A stretch of 64,000 nucleotides of DNA, from positions 1 through 64,000 of the forward strand of contig JACQZN010000030.1 in assembly GCA_016213845.1 (NCBI GenBank). Direction: 5' to 3'. Made by a program: the position numbers and the translations under genes. The notes under the pieces are model-generated. The model saw nothing but the letters and a program-made list of their open reading frames with translations. It did no database searches and was not told the origin of the DNA. Source of the stretch: Candidatus Wallbacteria bacterium. Lineage in GTDB: Bacteria; Muiribacteriota; UBA6191; JACPRK01. Positions 40,496 through 49,438 of this stretch are shown piece after piece; positions within the stretch are counted from its first letter, which is position 1; the number at the start of each line of letters is the position of its first letter.

Positions 40496-43168
40496 CTGCT
40501 CATAGTTGTTCCCTCGCTGGTGCTCCTGCTCGATCTTCTGGAAGGCTGCAGTCTCCTTCTGGACAGGAACGGCGATGGTCATGACGCGCTCGTTGCCGCT
40601 CAGATCACGGCTGGTGACTACCAGCCGATAAGTGCCCTCGCTGCGGAAGACGTACTCCACTAGCTGGCAGGGCGAGAGTGGTTGCGGGGCGGCGTTGTTG
40701 GTCTCGTCGACCAGCGTCCGCTCAGCTTCCATCGAGCCGTCGGGCTGGAAGACCTTCAGGGTCATCTTCCCGATCGGGTAGAGGATCTTCCCGCCCTTCT
40801 CGACCTCTCCCAGATTGTCCTCTGAGCAGATCTTCAGGTTCATCCTGTGGTTCTGGAGGATCGGCGGCTTCGTGCCGCCGCCCGTGATGTCCAGGAAGGA
40901 TCGGCCCTGAGCGTCCGTCGGATTGTTGATGCCGGCGGGCGCCTCGCTGCTCCAGTCGTGGGCCTGGTTTACGTAATCCCCGTAGAGCCGCTGGGCGGGT
41001 GGTTTGGTGGCGTCGACCCGGCTGTGGGGCGAGTCGACGCTGTAGGCGGCCACGGTCGCGTTCGTGCCGGCGGGGATGTCATTGGGGACACCTGCGACCC
41101 ACTGGCTCTTTTCGCTCTGATTAACTTGCGTCTGGGCCTCCTCGATCCCCAGCGTCGTGTTGGGGCGGATGTTGTCTACCGTGGAGAAGGTACCGCTGAC
41201 CAGGACCTTCTCGTTGCCGCAGCAGTCGGCCGCGTTGACCTTGAAGAAGCTGTCCCGGGCGTCGACGCCGCTGTTGGGGCCGCCGTTACCCGCCTTGGTC
41301 TTGCCGCCAAGATCGGGCTGCTGCACGTCGGCGTCGATGCTGGTCTTGTAGTCCTGACCCTGATAGCTGGCGAAGCCGAGCGGCACCGACATCGCGCCAG
41401 GCGTCACCTGCAAGTTCGAGCCCTGCGCCGTGATCCCGATGACGCACTCGGCGCCCATCTTGTAGACGATCTTCGCCGTGTAGGGATAGCCGAACGCGCC
41501 AGTTCCCGCGTCGGTCTTCCCGTACTGCGACTGTACCTTTTCGGCGGAGTTCTCGTAGAGGTGATTGACGGCCTTGAGCAGGTTCCCTTCGAAGGCGATC
41601 GGCGTGTACTTCGGCAGCCACTTCGTCGTCGCGTACGGGTCCTCCGGATTGGCGTTGGCCGCGTCCACCGTGCCGACGTACGGGCCGTTCACGATCGTGG
41701 CTCCCGAGGCGTCCTTCGACTCGTAGGGAGGCACGTAGATGATGTAGCGATCGAACGCCGAGAGCTCGACGCCCCCGCCCAGCTTCTTGCCGTCTGCGCT
41801 GTAGCGGTAGCGGTGGCGAATCGACCGGCCGATCTCGAAGTTCATCGTGGAGGTGCTGTTGACGTCATTGGGGTTGTCGTTCTCGACGTTGAGGCTGGCC
41901 AGAAGCCCTTCGCCGCGCGACGGATCGGGGAAGCCGCGCCGCACGACGGCCTGGTTGTTCGCCTCGGTGACGCGATCGAGGGCCGGCAGGTCGATGTCGG
42001 CATTCGAGGGCGGCAGGTTGCCGGCCGCCGCCTTGATGCTCTTGGCCAGCTCCTCGGCTGTCGTCGGCATCGGCGGATAGTGGTCCTCGACGTAGATCTT
42101 CCGCTCGCCGATCTCGCTGAACTGGCCTGCGGAGGTGAAGCTGGCGGCGGGCACGGGATCGGCGCCGCCCGGGGCGCGCATGATCGTCGCCTTGGACAGC
42201 ACGTAGACCTGCATCTTCTCCTTCTCGAAGCGGCCATCATTGGGATCGAAGGCTTGATGGCCGGGATCGAAGGCGACGTCGCCCGGCGGACCGTACTTCA
42301 CCGACACGACGGCCGTGTCGGTCAACCGGAACTTTGCTGGCTGCGAGGTGGAGCTGATCGGCGCCTCGACCTTCTCGTACTTGTCGAGGAAGCCGCCCGA
42401 CTCGAGCGTCGCCTCGTCGGTGATGCGAGTGCCGTCGATGTCGGGAACGCGGTTGTTCACGCCTTTGTCGGGGAGGCTGGCCTTTTTCTGGAAGTAGTAG
42501 GTCACCTTCATTGCGTCGAAGCGGTACCAGTTGCCCGGGTCGGTCTTGCCGAAGCGGTAGATCAGGTTGCCGTCGGAGTCCTTGCCCTCGGTGATCTGAT
42601 TGTCGGCCAGGAAGTTGGGCTCGGCGACGCGCAGCCCAGGGCGCTCCACCATCGCGGTGCGGGCCTCGGTCAGGCTCGGGGCCACCAGCGGCTGCACGCC
42701 GTTGGCGGGGTTGCCGTCACGGTCCCACGCCAGCGCCGGATGCAGCGCCGAAGAGATCGTCGCTGCGCGGTGGTCGGCGATGAACTTCTTGACCTCGGTC
42801 TTGGCGTTGTCGAAGAACGCCTGGTCGGCGCTGCCGTCGGCCGGCAGGAGCGGCCAGTTGCGTACGGCGTAGTTCAGGTCGTCCTCGTTGACGTTTGGCG
42901 GCACGTCGTTGGTGAGGTCCGGCTTGCCGAACTTCGTCTGGAAGAGGGCCGAATCGCCCGGCAGCGCGTTCATGCGAAGCTGCACCGGCGAAAGCACCTG
43001 GTCGGCGTCGGCCAGCCCTGCCGCCGGCGGCGGGGCCTCTGCCCGGGCAGCACCCGAGAGCATCACTGCCAGCGCCGCGACCAGCGACGCGCCCGAAAGC
43101 ACTTGCATCAGCGCGCTGCGCGTCGTCTCCCCCGTCCGGAAGGTTCCGATCGTCTGTCTCGTCATCAT
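40490..43168 (-). CDS. Large exported protein of unknown function
   Basis: An 892-residue protein with an N-terminal signal peptide (about residues 15-44, ending ARAEA) and no further membrane helix. It is the last gene of the 8-gene operon, 13 nt after the TPR gene, with AAGGAG just before the ATG pair. The body is rich in Asp, Asn, Pro and Tyr, with segments suggesting beta structure. It has about half a dozen cysteines, including ADCCGNEK near residue 650 and ICSEDNL near 778, and a C-terminal beta domain (YVFRSEGTYRLVVTSRDLSGNERV). There are no heme motifs. I do not recognise a family; it may be the periplasmic or surface effector of the system. Its C-terminus is set by a heptamer repeat. 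Confidence 0.75.
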   Translation of the reverse strand: MMTRQTIGTFRTGETTRSALMQVLSGASLVAALAVMLSGAARAEAPPPAAGLADADQVLSPVQLRMNALPGDSALFQTKFGKPDLTNDVPPNVNEDDLNYAVRNWPLLPADGSADQAFFDNAKTEVKKFIADHRAATISSALHPALAWDRDGNPANGVQPLVAPSLTEARTAMVERPGLRVAEPNFLADNQITEGKDSDGNLIYRFGKTDPGNWYRFDAMKVTYYFQKKASLPDKGVNNRVPDIDGTRITDEATLESGGFLDKYEKVEAPISSTSQPAKFRLTDTAVVSVKYGPPGDVAFDPGHQAFDPNDGRFEKEKMQVYVLSKATIMRAPGGADPVPAASFTSAGQFSEIGERKIYVEDHYPPMPTTAEELAKSIKAAAGNLPPSNADIDLPALDRVTEANNQAVVRRGFPDPSRGEGLLASLNVENDNPNDVNSTSTMNFEIGRSIRHRYRYSADGKKLGGGVELSAFDRYIIYVPPYESKDASGATIVNGPYVGTVDAANANPEDPYATTKWLPKYTPIAFEGNLLKAVNHLYENSAEKVQSQYGKTDAGTGAFGYPYTAKIVYKMGAECVIGITAQGSNLQVTPGAMSVPLGFASYQGQDYKTSIDADVQQPDLGGKTKAGNGGPNSGVDARDSFFKVNAADCCGNEKVLVSGTFSTVDNIRPNTTLGIEEAQTQVNQSEKSQWVAGVPNDIPAGTNATVAAYSVDSPHSRVDATKPPAQRLYGDYVNQAHDWSSEAPAGINNPTDAQGRSFLDITGGGTKPPILQNHRMNLKICSEDNLGEVEKGGKILYPIGKMTLKVFQPDGSMEAERTLVDETNNAAPQPLSPCQLVEYVFRSEGTYRLVVTSRDLSGNERVMTIAVPVQKETAAFQKIEQEHQRGNNYEQA

Positions 43169-43181
43169 TTGCTCCTTCCCC

Positions 43182-44411
43182 TCAGAACATGCTCGCCTTC
43201 GTGCGGTAGTAGTCGTCCAGTCTCTGTCTCATCTGCTCCATCTCGCTGGAGTCCACGGGCTGCTCGATCGCCGTCGACTGCAGATCGTCGATCAGCCCGC
43301 GCGCGCGTCCCGCGAACGGGAACGCGGGCTCGAGCGCCAGCGCCGCCTTCAGGTGCGTGATCGACCGGTCGATGTCGCGGTGCGGCAGGTACTTCCAGTC
43401 GCGGTCGGCGCCGATCAGGATGAAATCCGCGTTGCGCCTGCCGCTCAGGAACACGCCCAGCGAGTAGTTCGCGTACACGTTCTGGGTGTCGAGGGCGACC
43501 GCGGCCTTGTAGAGCTCCAGCGCGCGGCTCATCTGGCCCTGGTACTCGCTGAACACGCCGCGCGCCCAGTGCGTCACGGAGCTTTGCGGAGCGAACTCCT
43601 CCAGCCGCGTCAGCACGGGAGCCGCCGCGAGGTTGTTGCCGTTTCGATAGTAGGCGTAGATGAGCGCGCCGTGGTATCGCGGGTTGTCGCGGCCGATCTC
43701 GACGGCCCGCTCGTACCATCCAATCGCCTTCGCCAGATGATTCGAGTCGCCTTCGTCCGACATCACCATGTTGGCCATCCGGAAGTAGGCCTCCGGGTCC
43801 TGTGGCGCCAGCTGCAAGGCCTGGCGGAAGAGCGGCTTGGCCTTGTCGAAGCGCTTCCGCGCTACATGGACGTCGCCGAGCCCGAAGTATCCGCGGACAT
43901 CCTTGGGAGCGACTTCCTCGATCAGCAGCTTGTAGATGGCGACGGCCTGATCCTGGTTCTCGTCGTTGACGTGCGCGCGGGCCAACTCCAGGAGCACCTC
44001 CACGTTTTTCGGCTCTCGTCCGATCGCCGTCTTGAGGAAACCGAGCGCCGTCTTGGGCTCGAACGGCGGAGCATAGAGATAGGTTCGCGCCATCTCCACG
44101 AGCGCCGGCACGTAGGCCGAACGATCGATGGGTCCCTTGAGTCTGGCCCGGGCCTCGCGCACCTTGCCCGCCATCAAGTAGGCGCTCCCCAGCGCGGTGT
44201 CCGCCGCGTCGGCCTCGGGGCCGCTGGCCTTGGATGCTGCCGCAGCGAGGAGCTTGATCCCCTCGTCGGCCTTCCCGGCCGCTACGAGGTCGAGCCCTCG
44301 ACGATAGGTCCCGCCATCCCCCGCGCTGCCGAGCGCCTGAGCCGCCACAGGCCCCGCCGCCAGCGCCGTCGCCGCCAGCAGGGCCACCGCCGTCAGACTG
44401 ATTCTTCTCAC
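43182..44411 (-). CDS. Exported TPR-repeat protein
   Basis: A 409-residue protein with a signal peptide (about residues 1-25, ending PVAAQA) and many tetratricopeptide-type helix pairs, for example AIGREPKNVEVLLELARAHV, KAKPLFRQALQLAPQDPEAY and AVALDTQNVYANYSLGVFL. TPR arrays normally scaffold protein complexes; here it would act in the periplasm. GTG at 44411 has GAGAGGAGG 8 nt upstream and overlaps the preceding propeller stop by 4 nt. The larger open frame upstream to 45311 is an out-of-frame shadow of the propeller gene. Confidence 0.85.
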   Translation of the reverse strand: MRRISLTAVALLAATALAAGPVAAQALGSAGDGGTYRRGLDLVAAGKADEGIKLLAAAASKASGPEADAADTALGSAYLMAGKVREARARLKGPIDRSAYVPALVEMARTYLYAPPFEPKTALGFLKTAIGREPKNVEVLLELARAHVNDENQDQAVAIYKLLIEEVAPKDVRGYFGLGDVHVARKRFDKAKPLFRQALQLAPQDPEAYFRMANMVMSDEGDSNHLAKAIGWYERAVEIGRDNPRYHGALIYAYYRNGNNLAAAPVLTRLEEFAPQSSVTHWARGVFSEYQGQMSRALELYKAAVALDTQNVYANYSLGVFLSGRRNADFILIGADRDWKYLPHRDIDRSITHLKAALALEPAFPFAGRARGLIDDLQSTAIEQPVDSSEMEQMRQRLDDYYRTKASMF

Positions 44412-45520
44412 CTCGAAGCCTCCTCTCGATCCCGGCCTCCCGAGGCGACCAGTCGCCCCTGCCTCACCAGGACCTTCCACTGGCCATCGCCGCGAGAGCG
44501 CCGATAGACCGTTCCCCGGGCCGAGCCCGCGTACATGTCCTCCGTTCTGGGGTCGATGTAGAGCGACCGGATGTCCCGGTCCTGGAGCCCCGCGCTCGCC
44601 CCGCGCGTCTCCCAGTCCTTGACCGTGCTGTAAGTGCCGATGCCCGACTCCGTCGCGATCCAGAGCACCCCTGCCCGGTCGACCGCCAGCGCCCGCACCG
44701 TGGGCGCCGGCAGGAGTTGTACCGGCGGCCTGTACCATTTGCCGGCCTCCGTCATGAAGAGTCCGCAGTCGCCAAATCCGGCCCAGAGCGAGTCGCCCTG
44801 GCGCGCCAGCGCGACGACGTTCTTGTAGAGCGGAAAGAGCTCGCTGCGCTCCACGCGCCAGCGGCCGCCGGCCGGCCGCACAGCCAGGCCCCCCAGGCAA
44901 GCGGCCCACGTCTGGCCACCGGGCAGCTCGAGGAGGTCGTTCACCCAGTCGCCCGCCAGACCGTCCGCGACGGTGACCGTGTTCCACGTGCGCCCGTCGA
45001 AGTGCGAGAGCCCCTTGCCCGTGGTGCCGACCCACATTCCGCCCCGGCCGTCCGGCTCGATCGCGTGATAGATGTTGTGTGCCGGCCCTTCGCCCGCCCG
45101 GATGGCGCGCCAGTTCTTGCCGTCGTAGACGTTGATACCGGCGCACGTTCCGATCCAGAGCTCGCTCCCGAGCGTGGCCAGGCAGTTGACGCGGTCCTCG
45201 AGCAGAGGCGAAGTCCCGGCGCTGAAGCTTTCCAGGGTGCTGTCGCCCAGCCGGAACAGGCCCCTGCCGTAGGTGCCGAACCAGACGGAGTCCCCGAACC
45301 GCACGAAGCACCGGACGACCTCGCGAAAGGTCTCCTTCGGATGCGTGACCAGCGTCGGCCCCTCGGGACCGGGGAGCCGGCGAACCTGAACGGCCAACGG
45401 TCGTGGCCGGGCGGGGGTCTTGGGCGGCGTGCTGGCCCGGGACTCGCAGACTGCGGCGGCAAGCGCAAAGGCGGCGGCAAGCGCCATGAGTGCGACTCGT
45501 TTGCTCCGGCGACTCCTCAT
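44408..45520 (-). CDS. Exported beta-propeller protein (two-component-regulator propeller type)
   Basis: A 370-residue protein with a signal peptide (about residues 8-29) and repeated blades of the Reg_prop type: SVWFGTYGRGLFRLGD, LWIGTCAGINVYDGKNW, MWVGTTGKGLSHFDGRTW, SLWAGFGDCGLF and LWIATESGIGTY. Such propellers commonly form the periplasmic sensor half of hybrid kinases; here no kinase is attached, so it is a free ligand-binding or scaffold protein. It is coupled by 4-nt overlaps to the fusion gene before it and the TPR gene after it. It is one of three propeller proteins in this part of the window. Confidence 0.85.
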   Translation of the reverse strand: MRSRRSKRVALMALAAAFALAAAVCESRASTPPKTPARPRPLAVQVRRLPGPEGPTLVTHPKETFREVVRCFVRFGDSVWFGTYGRGLFRLGDSTLESFSAGTSPLLEDRVNCLATLGSELWIGTCAGINVYDGKNWRAIRAGEGPAHNIYHAIEPDGRGGMWVGTTGKGLSHFDGRTWNTVTVADGLAGDWVNDLLELPGGQTWAACLGGLAVRPAGGRWRVERSELFPLYKNVVALARQGDSLWAGFGDCGLFMTEAGKWYRPPVQLLPAPTVRALAVDRAGVLWIATESGIGTYSTVKDWETRGASAGLQDRDIRSLYIDPRTEDMYAGSARGTVYRRSRGDGQWKVLVRQGRLVASGGRDREEASR

Positions 45521-48069
45521 ACGACCTCTGGTACTCGCTGAGTGGAGGACACGCGGTGGTCCACGAGCTTCACGATGGACTTCGCCTGGCGAGGCTCCCG
45601 GTACGCCGTGAGCGTGCCGAACGGCACCAGCTCGAGCGAGGCGGGCATTCCGAAGCGGGTCTCCAGCCCCAGCCTCGCCCGCTCTGCCGCTTCCGGGCCG
45701 GCCGCGTAATCCTCAACGGTCGCCTCCAGCCGCCGCTCGTGCAGGTGGATCCGGTAGTCGCCGAAGAGCCCGTGGCGGAAGAGAGCGTCCTCGAACTCGG
45801 CTGCGTTGACGCGCTCGCCGCCCAGCACCGCGGAAAGCTCCCATCGCCCGTGCGGGAAGATGCTCTTGCGATAGCCGAACCGGCAAGCGCTGGGCGAGAG
45901 GGTCACCTGGTCGTCGAGCAGGTAGCGCACCATCGGGCTGGAGCGCTTGAGCAGGTTGGTGAAGACGAACCGGCCTGTCCCGAACTGGCTGGAGTGTTCG
46001 AGCGCCTCGTCGAGCACCTCGGTGTAGTACGAGTCGAGGACATGTTGTTCGCCGCACGGGCAGGCCAGCGCGAAGAACCCCTCGACGCAGGCGTACGTGT
46101 TGATCTGCACGAGCCCGAAGTGCTCCTCGATGCGGCGCTGCCGCTCGGGGCTGCAAAGCTCGGCCGTCGTCATCAGCACCCGCAGGCACGAGAGCGCGTG
46201 TTCCGCTCGATCGGGGTAGGTCTCCCGCGCCAGCCGGGCCCAGGACAGGAAGTCGAGCGGCGTGGCCGCCACGACCGACGGCCGAAGCCGGACGAGCGCG
46301 CGCGCGATGCGATCCGGTGTCGCCAGCGTGGAGCGGCTGCCGACGTTGGCGACCAGGGCGCCGCCGCTGGCCAGCACGTCGCCGAAGCTCATGCCGGCCA
46401 CAGTGAATCCGAAAGCCAGCCCGTTCACCGCCGAGCGGTTCACCGCGAGCGCCTCGGCCAGGTGGGGACCGTAGGGCGACAGGTGCGCCAGCCGGCGCGC
46501 GCCCTGGAACTCGCGCTGCGTGTAGAAGCACGGCGTGGGGCTGCCGAGCGAGCCGGTCGTCTCGCCGTAGTACCGGGCGTCCGACCAGTGGTCGCTGCTC
46601 AGGAGATCGTACGGAGAGATGTCCCGGACGGATTCCTTACGGAGGATCGGGAGCGAGAGAAAGTCCCGCTCGTCGAGCCCGGCGTAGAATCGCCGGTAGA
46701 AGACCGTCGTGTACTTGGCGTGACTGGCCATGCGCTGTGGAGTGGTCGATAGGAGTGGAAGGAGCGCCCGGATGAAGCGACCCTTCATGCTGATTCCGTA
46801 GGGCCTGCGACCGCGGGTCCGGCGTTCGGGCAGCTCGTGTTCGCCAGGCTGATGCACTTCGCCGGAATCGGAACTGCCGGTAAGGATGCCCCTGAGGACC
46901 TTCACTCGTTGCATGGCAGCCTCCAGCGCCGGATGGACGTACCAGTAACGCGCTCCCTCGCCGCACGGGTCGATGCACCTGGCGCAGGCGATGCACGCCG
47001 AGCGAGAGAGGAAGCTTCCGTCCCCGAGCTGGATTCCGACCGGGCAGACCGCCACGCACCGATTGCAGCCGGTGCAGCGGACCGTGTCGTGCTCGACCCG
47101 GACCAGCGCGGAGCCGTTGAAGAGCCCGAGGGCGGCGCCCAGAGGGCAGAGCGCATGACAGAAGAGCCAGCCGCTGATGAAGACGAGCCCCCCGACGAAG
47201 ACGAGGGCCATGGCAGCGTGGAAACCGACGACCGCCAGCGTGGTCCAGCTCGAAGCGAAGGCGCCCGAACCCGTCGTCGCGTAGTACGGCAAGAGCCCGA
47301 AGACGAGCCCCGACGGGCAGAGCGTGGCGCAGAAGGCGTGTACGCCCGGGTCCATTCCCGAATAGGCCATCCACGCGGGCACGGCGACCACGGCCGCCAG
47401 CACGGCGAACCTCAGCGCGCCGTGGCTCGGCTGGAGCCGGAAGCGGCGGAGCGAGACGCGCTCGACGATGTCGGCGATCATCCCGAACGGACAGAGCCAG
47501 CCGCAGACGGCCCGCCCCATCGCCGCTCCTGTCGCCACCACGCTCCCCACGGCCAGGAACGGGAACCGCCCTGCGAGGATACCGGACTGCACCGCCCCCA
47601 CGGGACAGGCGCCGGTCGCCATCTCGCATGCCTGGCAGTTGAGGAACGGGAAGGAACCCAAGCAGCTCCTGGGGACGCCCGCCACCCCTGCGACGCGGAA
47701 GACGCCCAGGCGAGCCGTGACGAACGCCAGCCAGTACGTGAGCCAGCGATGCACGCCCGCGGCCACATCCGGGTTCCGCCAGCGCACGAGGAAGAAGAAG
47801 ATCGCGAACACTCCGGCCAGCGCCACCAGCGGGTGCGCCTCGACTCTCTGCATCCCCCGGTAGACCTTGGCTGCCGCCAGGTCCGGCGTCCCGGTCCAGA
47901 GCCGCTGGACGAACCCGGGCTGCCCGGGGACGTCGAAGTCGCCGTAGGTCATCTGGCGCGCCAGCTCGCGACCGTCCCCCAGGAGGTAACCCGCCAGCAC
48001 GAGCGCCAGCCCCGCGGCCAGCATCCGCCGCGCGAAGCGATTGTGTTCCCTCACGTCAGGGGCGCCCAT
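45517..48069 (-). CDS. NapH/NosR-type polyferredoxin fused to PaaK/CapK-like adenylate-forming domain
   Basis: An 850-residue membrane protein with two unrelated halves. Residues 1-420 have about six membrane helices and iron-sulfur motifs typical of NapH/NosR-like proteins: NCQACEMATGACPVG, CGWLCPFG (near 189), CHALCPLG, then two ferredoxin clusters CTGCNRCVAVCPVG and CIACARCIDPC. From about residue 428 the sequence is a phenylacetate-CoA ligase/CapK-like adenylating domain, with the P-loop-like region ETTGSLGSPTP, NTYACVEGFFALACPCGEQH and SSPMVRYLLDDQV. The join is in frame; an internal ATG at 46788 lacks a good ribosome-binding site. The first half could pass electrons across the membrane; the second would adenylate a carboxylate or form a thioester. 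The two activities are not normally joined, to my knowledge. Confidence 0.85.
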   Translation of the reverse strand: MGAPDVREHNRFARRMLAAGLALVLAGYLLGDGRELARQMTYGDFDVPGQPGFVQRLWTGTPDLAAAKVYRGMQRVEAHPLVALAGVFAIFFFLVRWRNPDVAAGVHRWLTYWLAFVTARLGVFRVAGVAGVPRSCLGSFPFLNCQACEMATGACPVGAVQSGILAGRFPFLAVGSVVATGAAMGRAVCGWLCPFGMIADIVERVSLRRFRLQPSHGALRFAVLAAVVAVPAWMAYSGMDPGVHAFCATLCPSGLVFGLLPYYATTGSGAFASSWTTLAVVGFHAAMALVFVGGLVFISGWLFCHALCPLGAALGLFNGSALVRVEHDTVRCTGCNRCVAVCPVGIQLGDGSFLSRSACIACARCIDPCGEGARYWYVHPALEAAMQRVKVLRGILTGSSDSGEVHQPGEHELPERRTRGRRPYGISMKGRFIRALLPLLSTTPQRMASHAKYTTVFYRRFYAGLDERDFLSLPILRKESVRDISPYDLLSSDHWSDARYYGETTGSLGSPTPCFYTQREFQGARRLAHLSPYGPHLAEALAVNRSAVNGLAFGFTVAGMSFGDVLASGGALVANVGSRSTLATPDRIARALVRLRPSVVAATPLDFLSWARLARETYPDRAEHALSCLRVLMTTAELCSPERQRRIEEHFGLVQINTYACVEGFFALACPCGEQHVLDSYYTEVLDEALEHSSQFGTGRFVFTNLLKRSSPMVRYLLDDQVTLSPSACRFGYRKSIFPHGRWELSAVLGGERVNAAEFEDALFRHGLFGDYRIHLHERRLEATVEDYAAGPEAAERARLGLETRFGMPASLELVPFGTLTAYREPRQAKSIVKLVDHRVSSTQRVPEVV

Positions 48070-49438
48070 CCCCCACCTCTCCGATCCGCCGGAACGCGCC
48101 GCCCCTGACCTCGGCGAGCAGCACCTTGCCGACCAGATTGCCCGTGCCGTCGAAGGTGATCGAGCCGGTCACTCCGGGGAAGTCGCGTGTAGCCGCCATC
48201 GCGTCGCGAATGCGCGCCCGGTTCGTTCCGGACTTGCGGATGCTCTCGATCACGATGCGGGCGGCGTCGTAGGCATGCGCCGAGAACGAGTCGGCCTCTC
48301 GCCCGTAGCGCTCCCGGAACGATTTCAGGAAGTCCCGACACAACGGGTCGTCCCGCTCCGAATCGAACGGATAGGTCACGACGGTGCCCTCGGCCGCTTC
48401 GCCGGCCAGCTCGATGAAGCCGGGCGCCACCAGACCGTCCCCGCCCAGCACCGGCGTGGCGAGACCCTCCTTGCGAAGAGCTCTTACAAGCCCTGCGGCC
48501 TCCCGATAGAGACCCCAGATCACCACGGCGTCGGGCGCCAGCCGCGCGACCTTGCGGGCCAGAGGCGTGAAGTCGGACTGGCCTCCGGCGAACGCCATCT
48601 GCAGCAGCACCTCCCGGCCCAACCGCCTGGCCAGGCTGCGGATCTCGAGGATGCCCATTCGCCCATACTTGCTCTGCTGATTGAGCAGCACGACTCGGCG
48701 GTACCCCTTCTCGGCGAACATGTGGGCAGCCAGCGCCCGTCCCTGCAGACGGTCGTCGGCCAGACACCGGAAGGCCCACGGAATCTGGACCTCGGTGATA
48801 GTGGGGTCCGTGGAGATCGAGGTGATCTGCGGCACCTCGCACTTGAGCGCAAGCCGCACCCCCACGTGCGTGTTGCCGCTGTGGACGGCGCCGATGATGG
48901 CTCGCACGCCGTCGTCGAAGATGAGCTTCACCATCGCGTTGGCGTTGGCACCCATGTCGAAGAGGTCGTCGCGCGGCACGACCACGAACTTGCGCCCCTC
49001 GAAACCGCCGGAATCATTGGCCTGCGCCACGGCCAGGTCGACGCCCCGCTGCATCTCGAGGCCGTAGTAAGCCGCCGGACCCGTCAGCTGGGCGATCAGC
49101 CCGAGCCGCACTTCCGGGCCGTCGCCTTCATCGGCCATCTCGCGGCCAGGTCCCAGGTAGAGATATGGCTCCTTCACGTTGTCGGTGAAGACGCTGGCCA
49201 GCCCTCCAAACGGACGCGTCGGCAGCGCGCGGACATCGACTGCCGGCAGCTCGAAGTCGGCCGGTCGCGCGACGGTGATCGCGCGGGTTCCGCTCAGGCT
49301 GAGCTTGTCGAAGCCCGACCCCGTTGATGCCAAGACCCCTGGTTGACCCGAGGGGCCTGCTAGAGAAACCCACGCCAAGGCCAGGAGCGCCAAGCCGACG
49401 AGCGCGCCGACCAACCTCCAGATCGGGTCGCGGCTCAC
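48056..49438 (-). CDS. Periplasmic branched-chain-amino-acid-type binding protein, membrane-anchored
   Basis: A 460-residue protein with one N-terminal hydrophobic helix (about residues 8-28), a linker of about 70 residues, and a type I periplasmic-binding fold (LivJ/LeuBP class): VRLGLIAQLTGPAAYYGLEMQRG, AIIGAVHSGNTHVGVRLA, RVVLLNQQSKYGRMG, AVVIWGLYREAAGLVRAL and GDGLVAPGF. It is a close paralogue of the protein at 52169. No ABC permease or ATPase is encoded nearby, so it probably senses or delivers a ligand to a partner in this operon rather than to a transporter. GTG at 49438 overlaps the preceding stop by 4 nt; its own end overlaps the polyferredoxin fusion by 14 nt. Confidence 0.87.
   Translation of the reverse strand: MSRDPIWRLVGALVGLALLALAWVSLAGPSGQPGVLASTGSGFDKLSLSGTRAITVARPADFELPAVDVRALPTRPFGGLASVFTDNVKEPYLYLGPGREMADEGDGPEVRLGLIAQLTGPAAYYGLEMQRGVDLAVAQANDSGGFEGRKFVVVPRDDLFDMGANANAMVKLIFDDGVRAIIGAVHSGNTHVGVRLALKCEVPQITSISTDPTITEVQIPWAFRCLADDRLQGRALAAHMFAEKGYRRVVLLNQQSKYGRMGILEIRSLARRLGREVLLQMAFAGGQSDFTPLARKVARLAPDAVVIWGLYREAAGLVRALRKEGLATPVLGGDGLVAPGFIELAGEAAEGTVVTYPFDSERDDPLCRDFLKSFRERYGREADSFSAHAYDAARIVIESIRKSGTNRARIRDAMAATRDFPGVTGSITFDGTGNLVGKVLLAEVRGGAFRRIGEVGDGRP

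Noticed and set aside
40847-43360. A plus-strand open frame of 837 codons opposite the 892-residue exported protein.
   Set aside because: No signal, domain or ribosome-binding site; the minus-strand gene has a signal peptide, an operon position and AAGGAG before its ATG.
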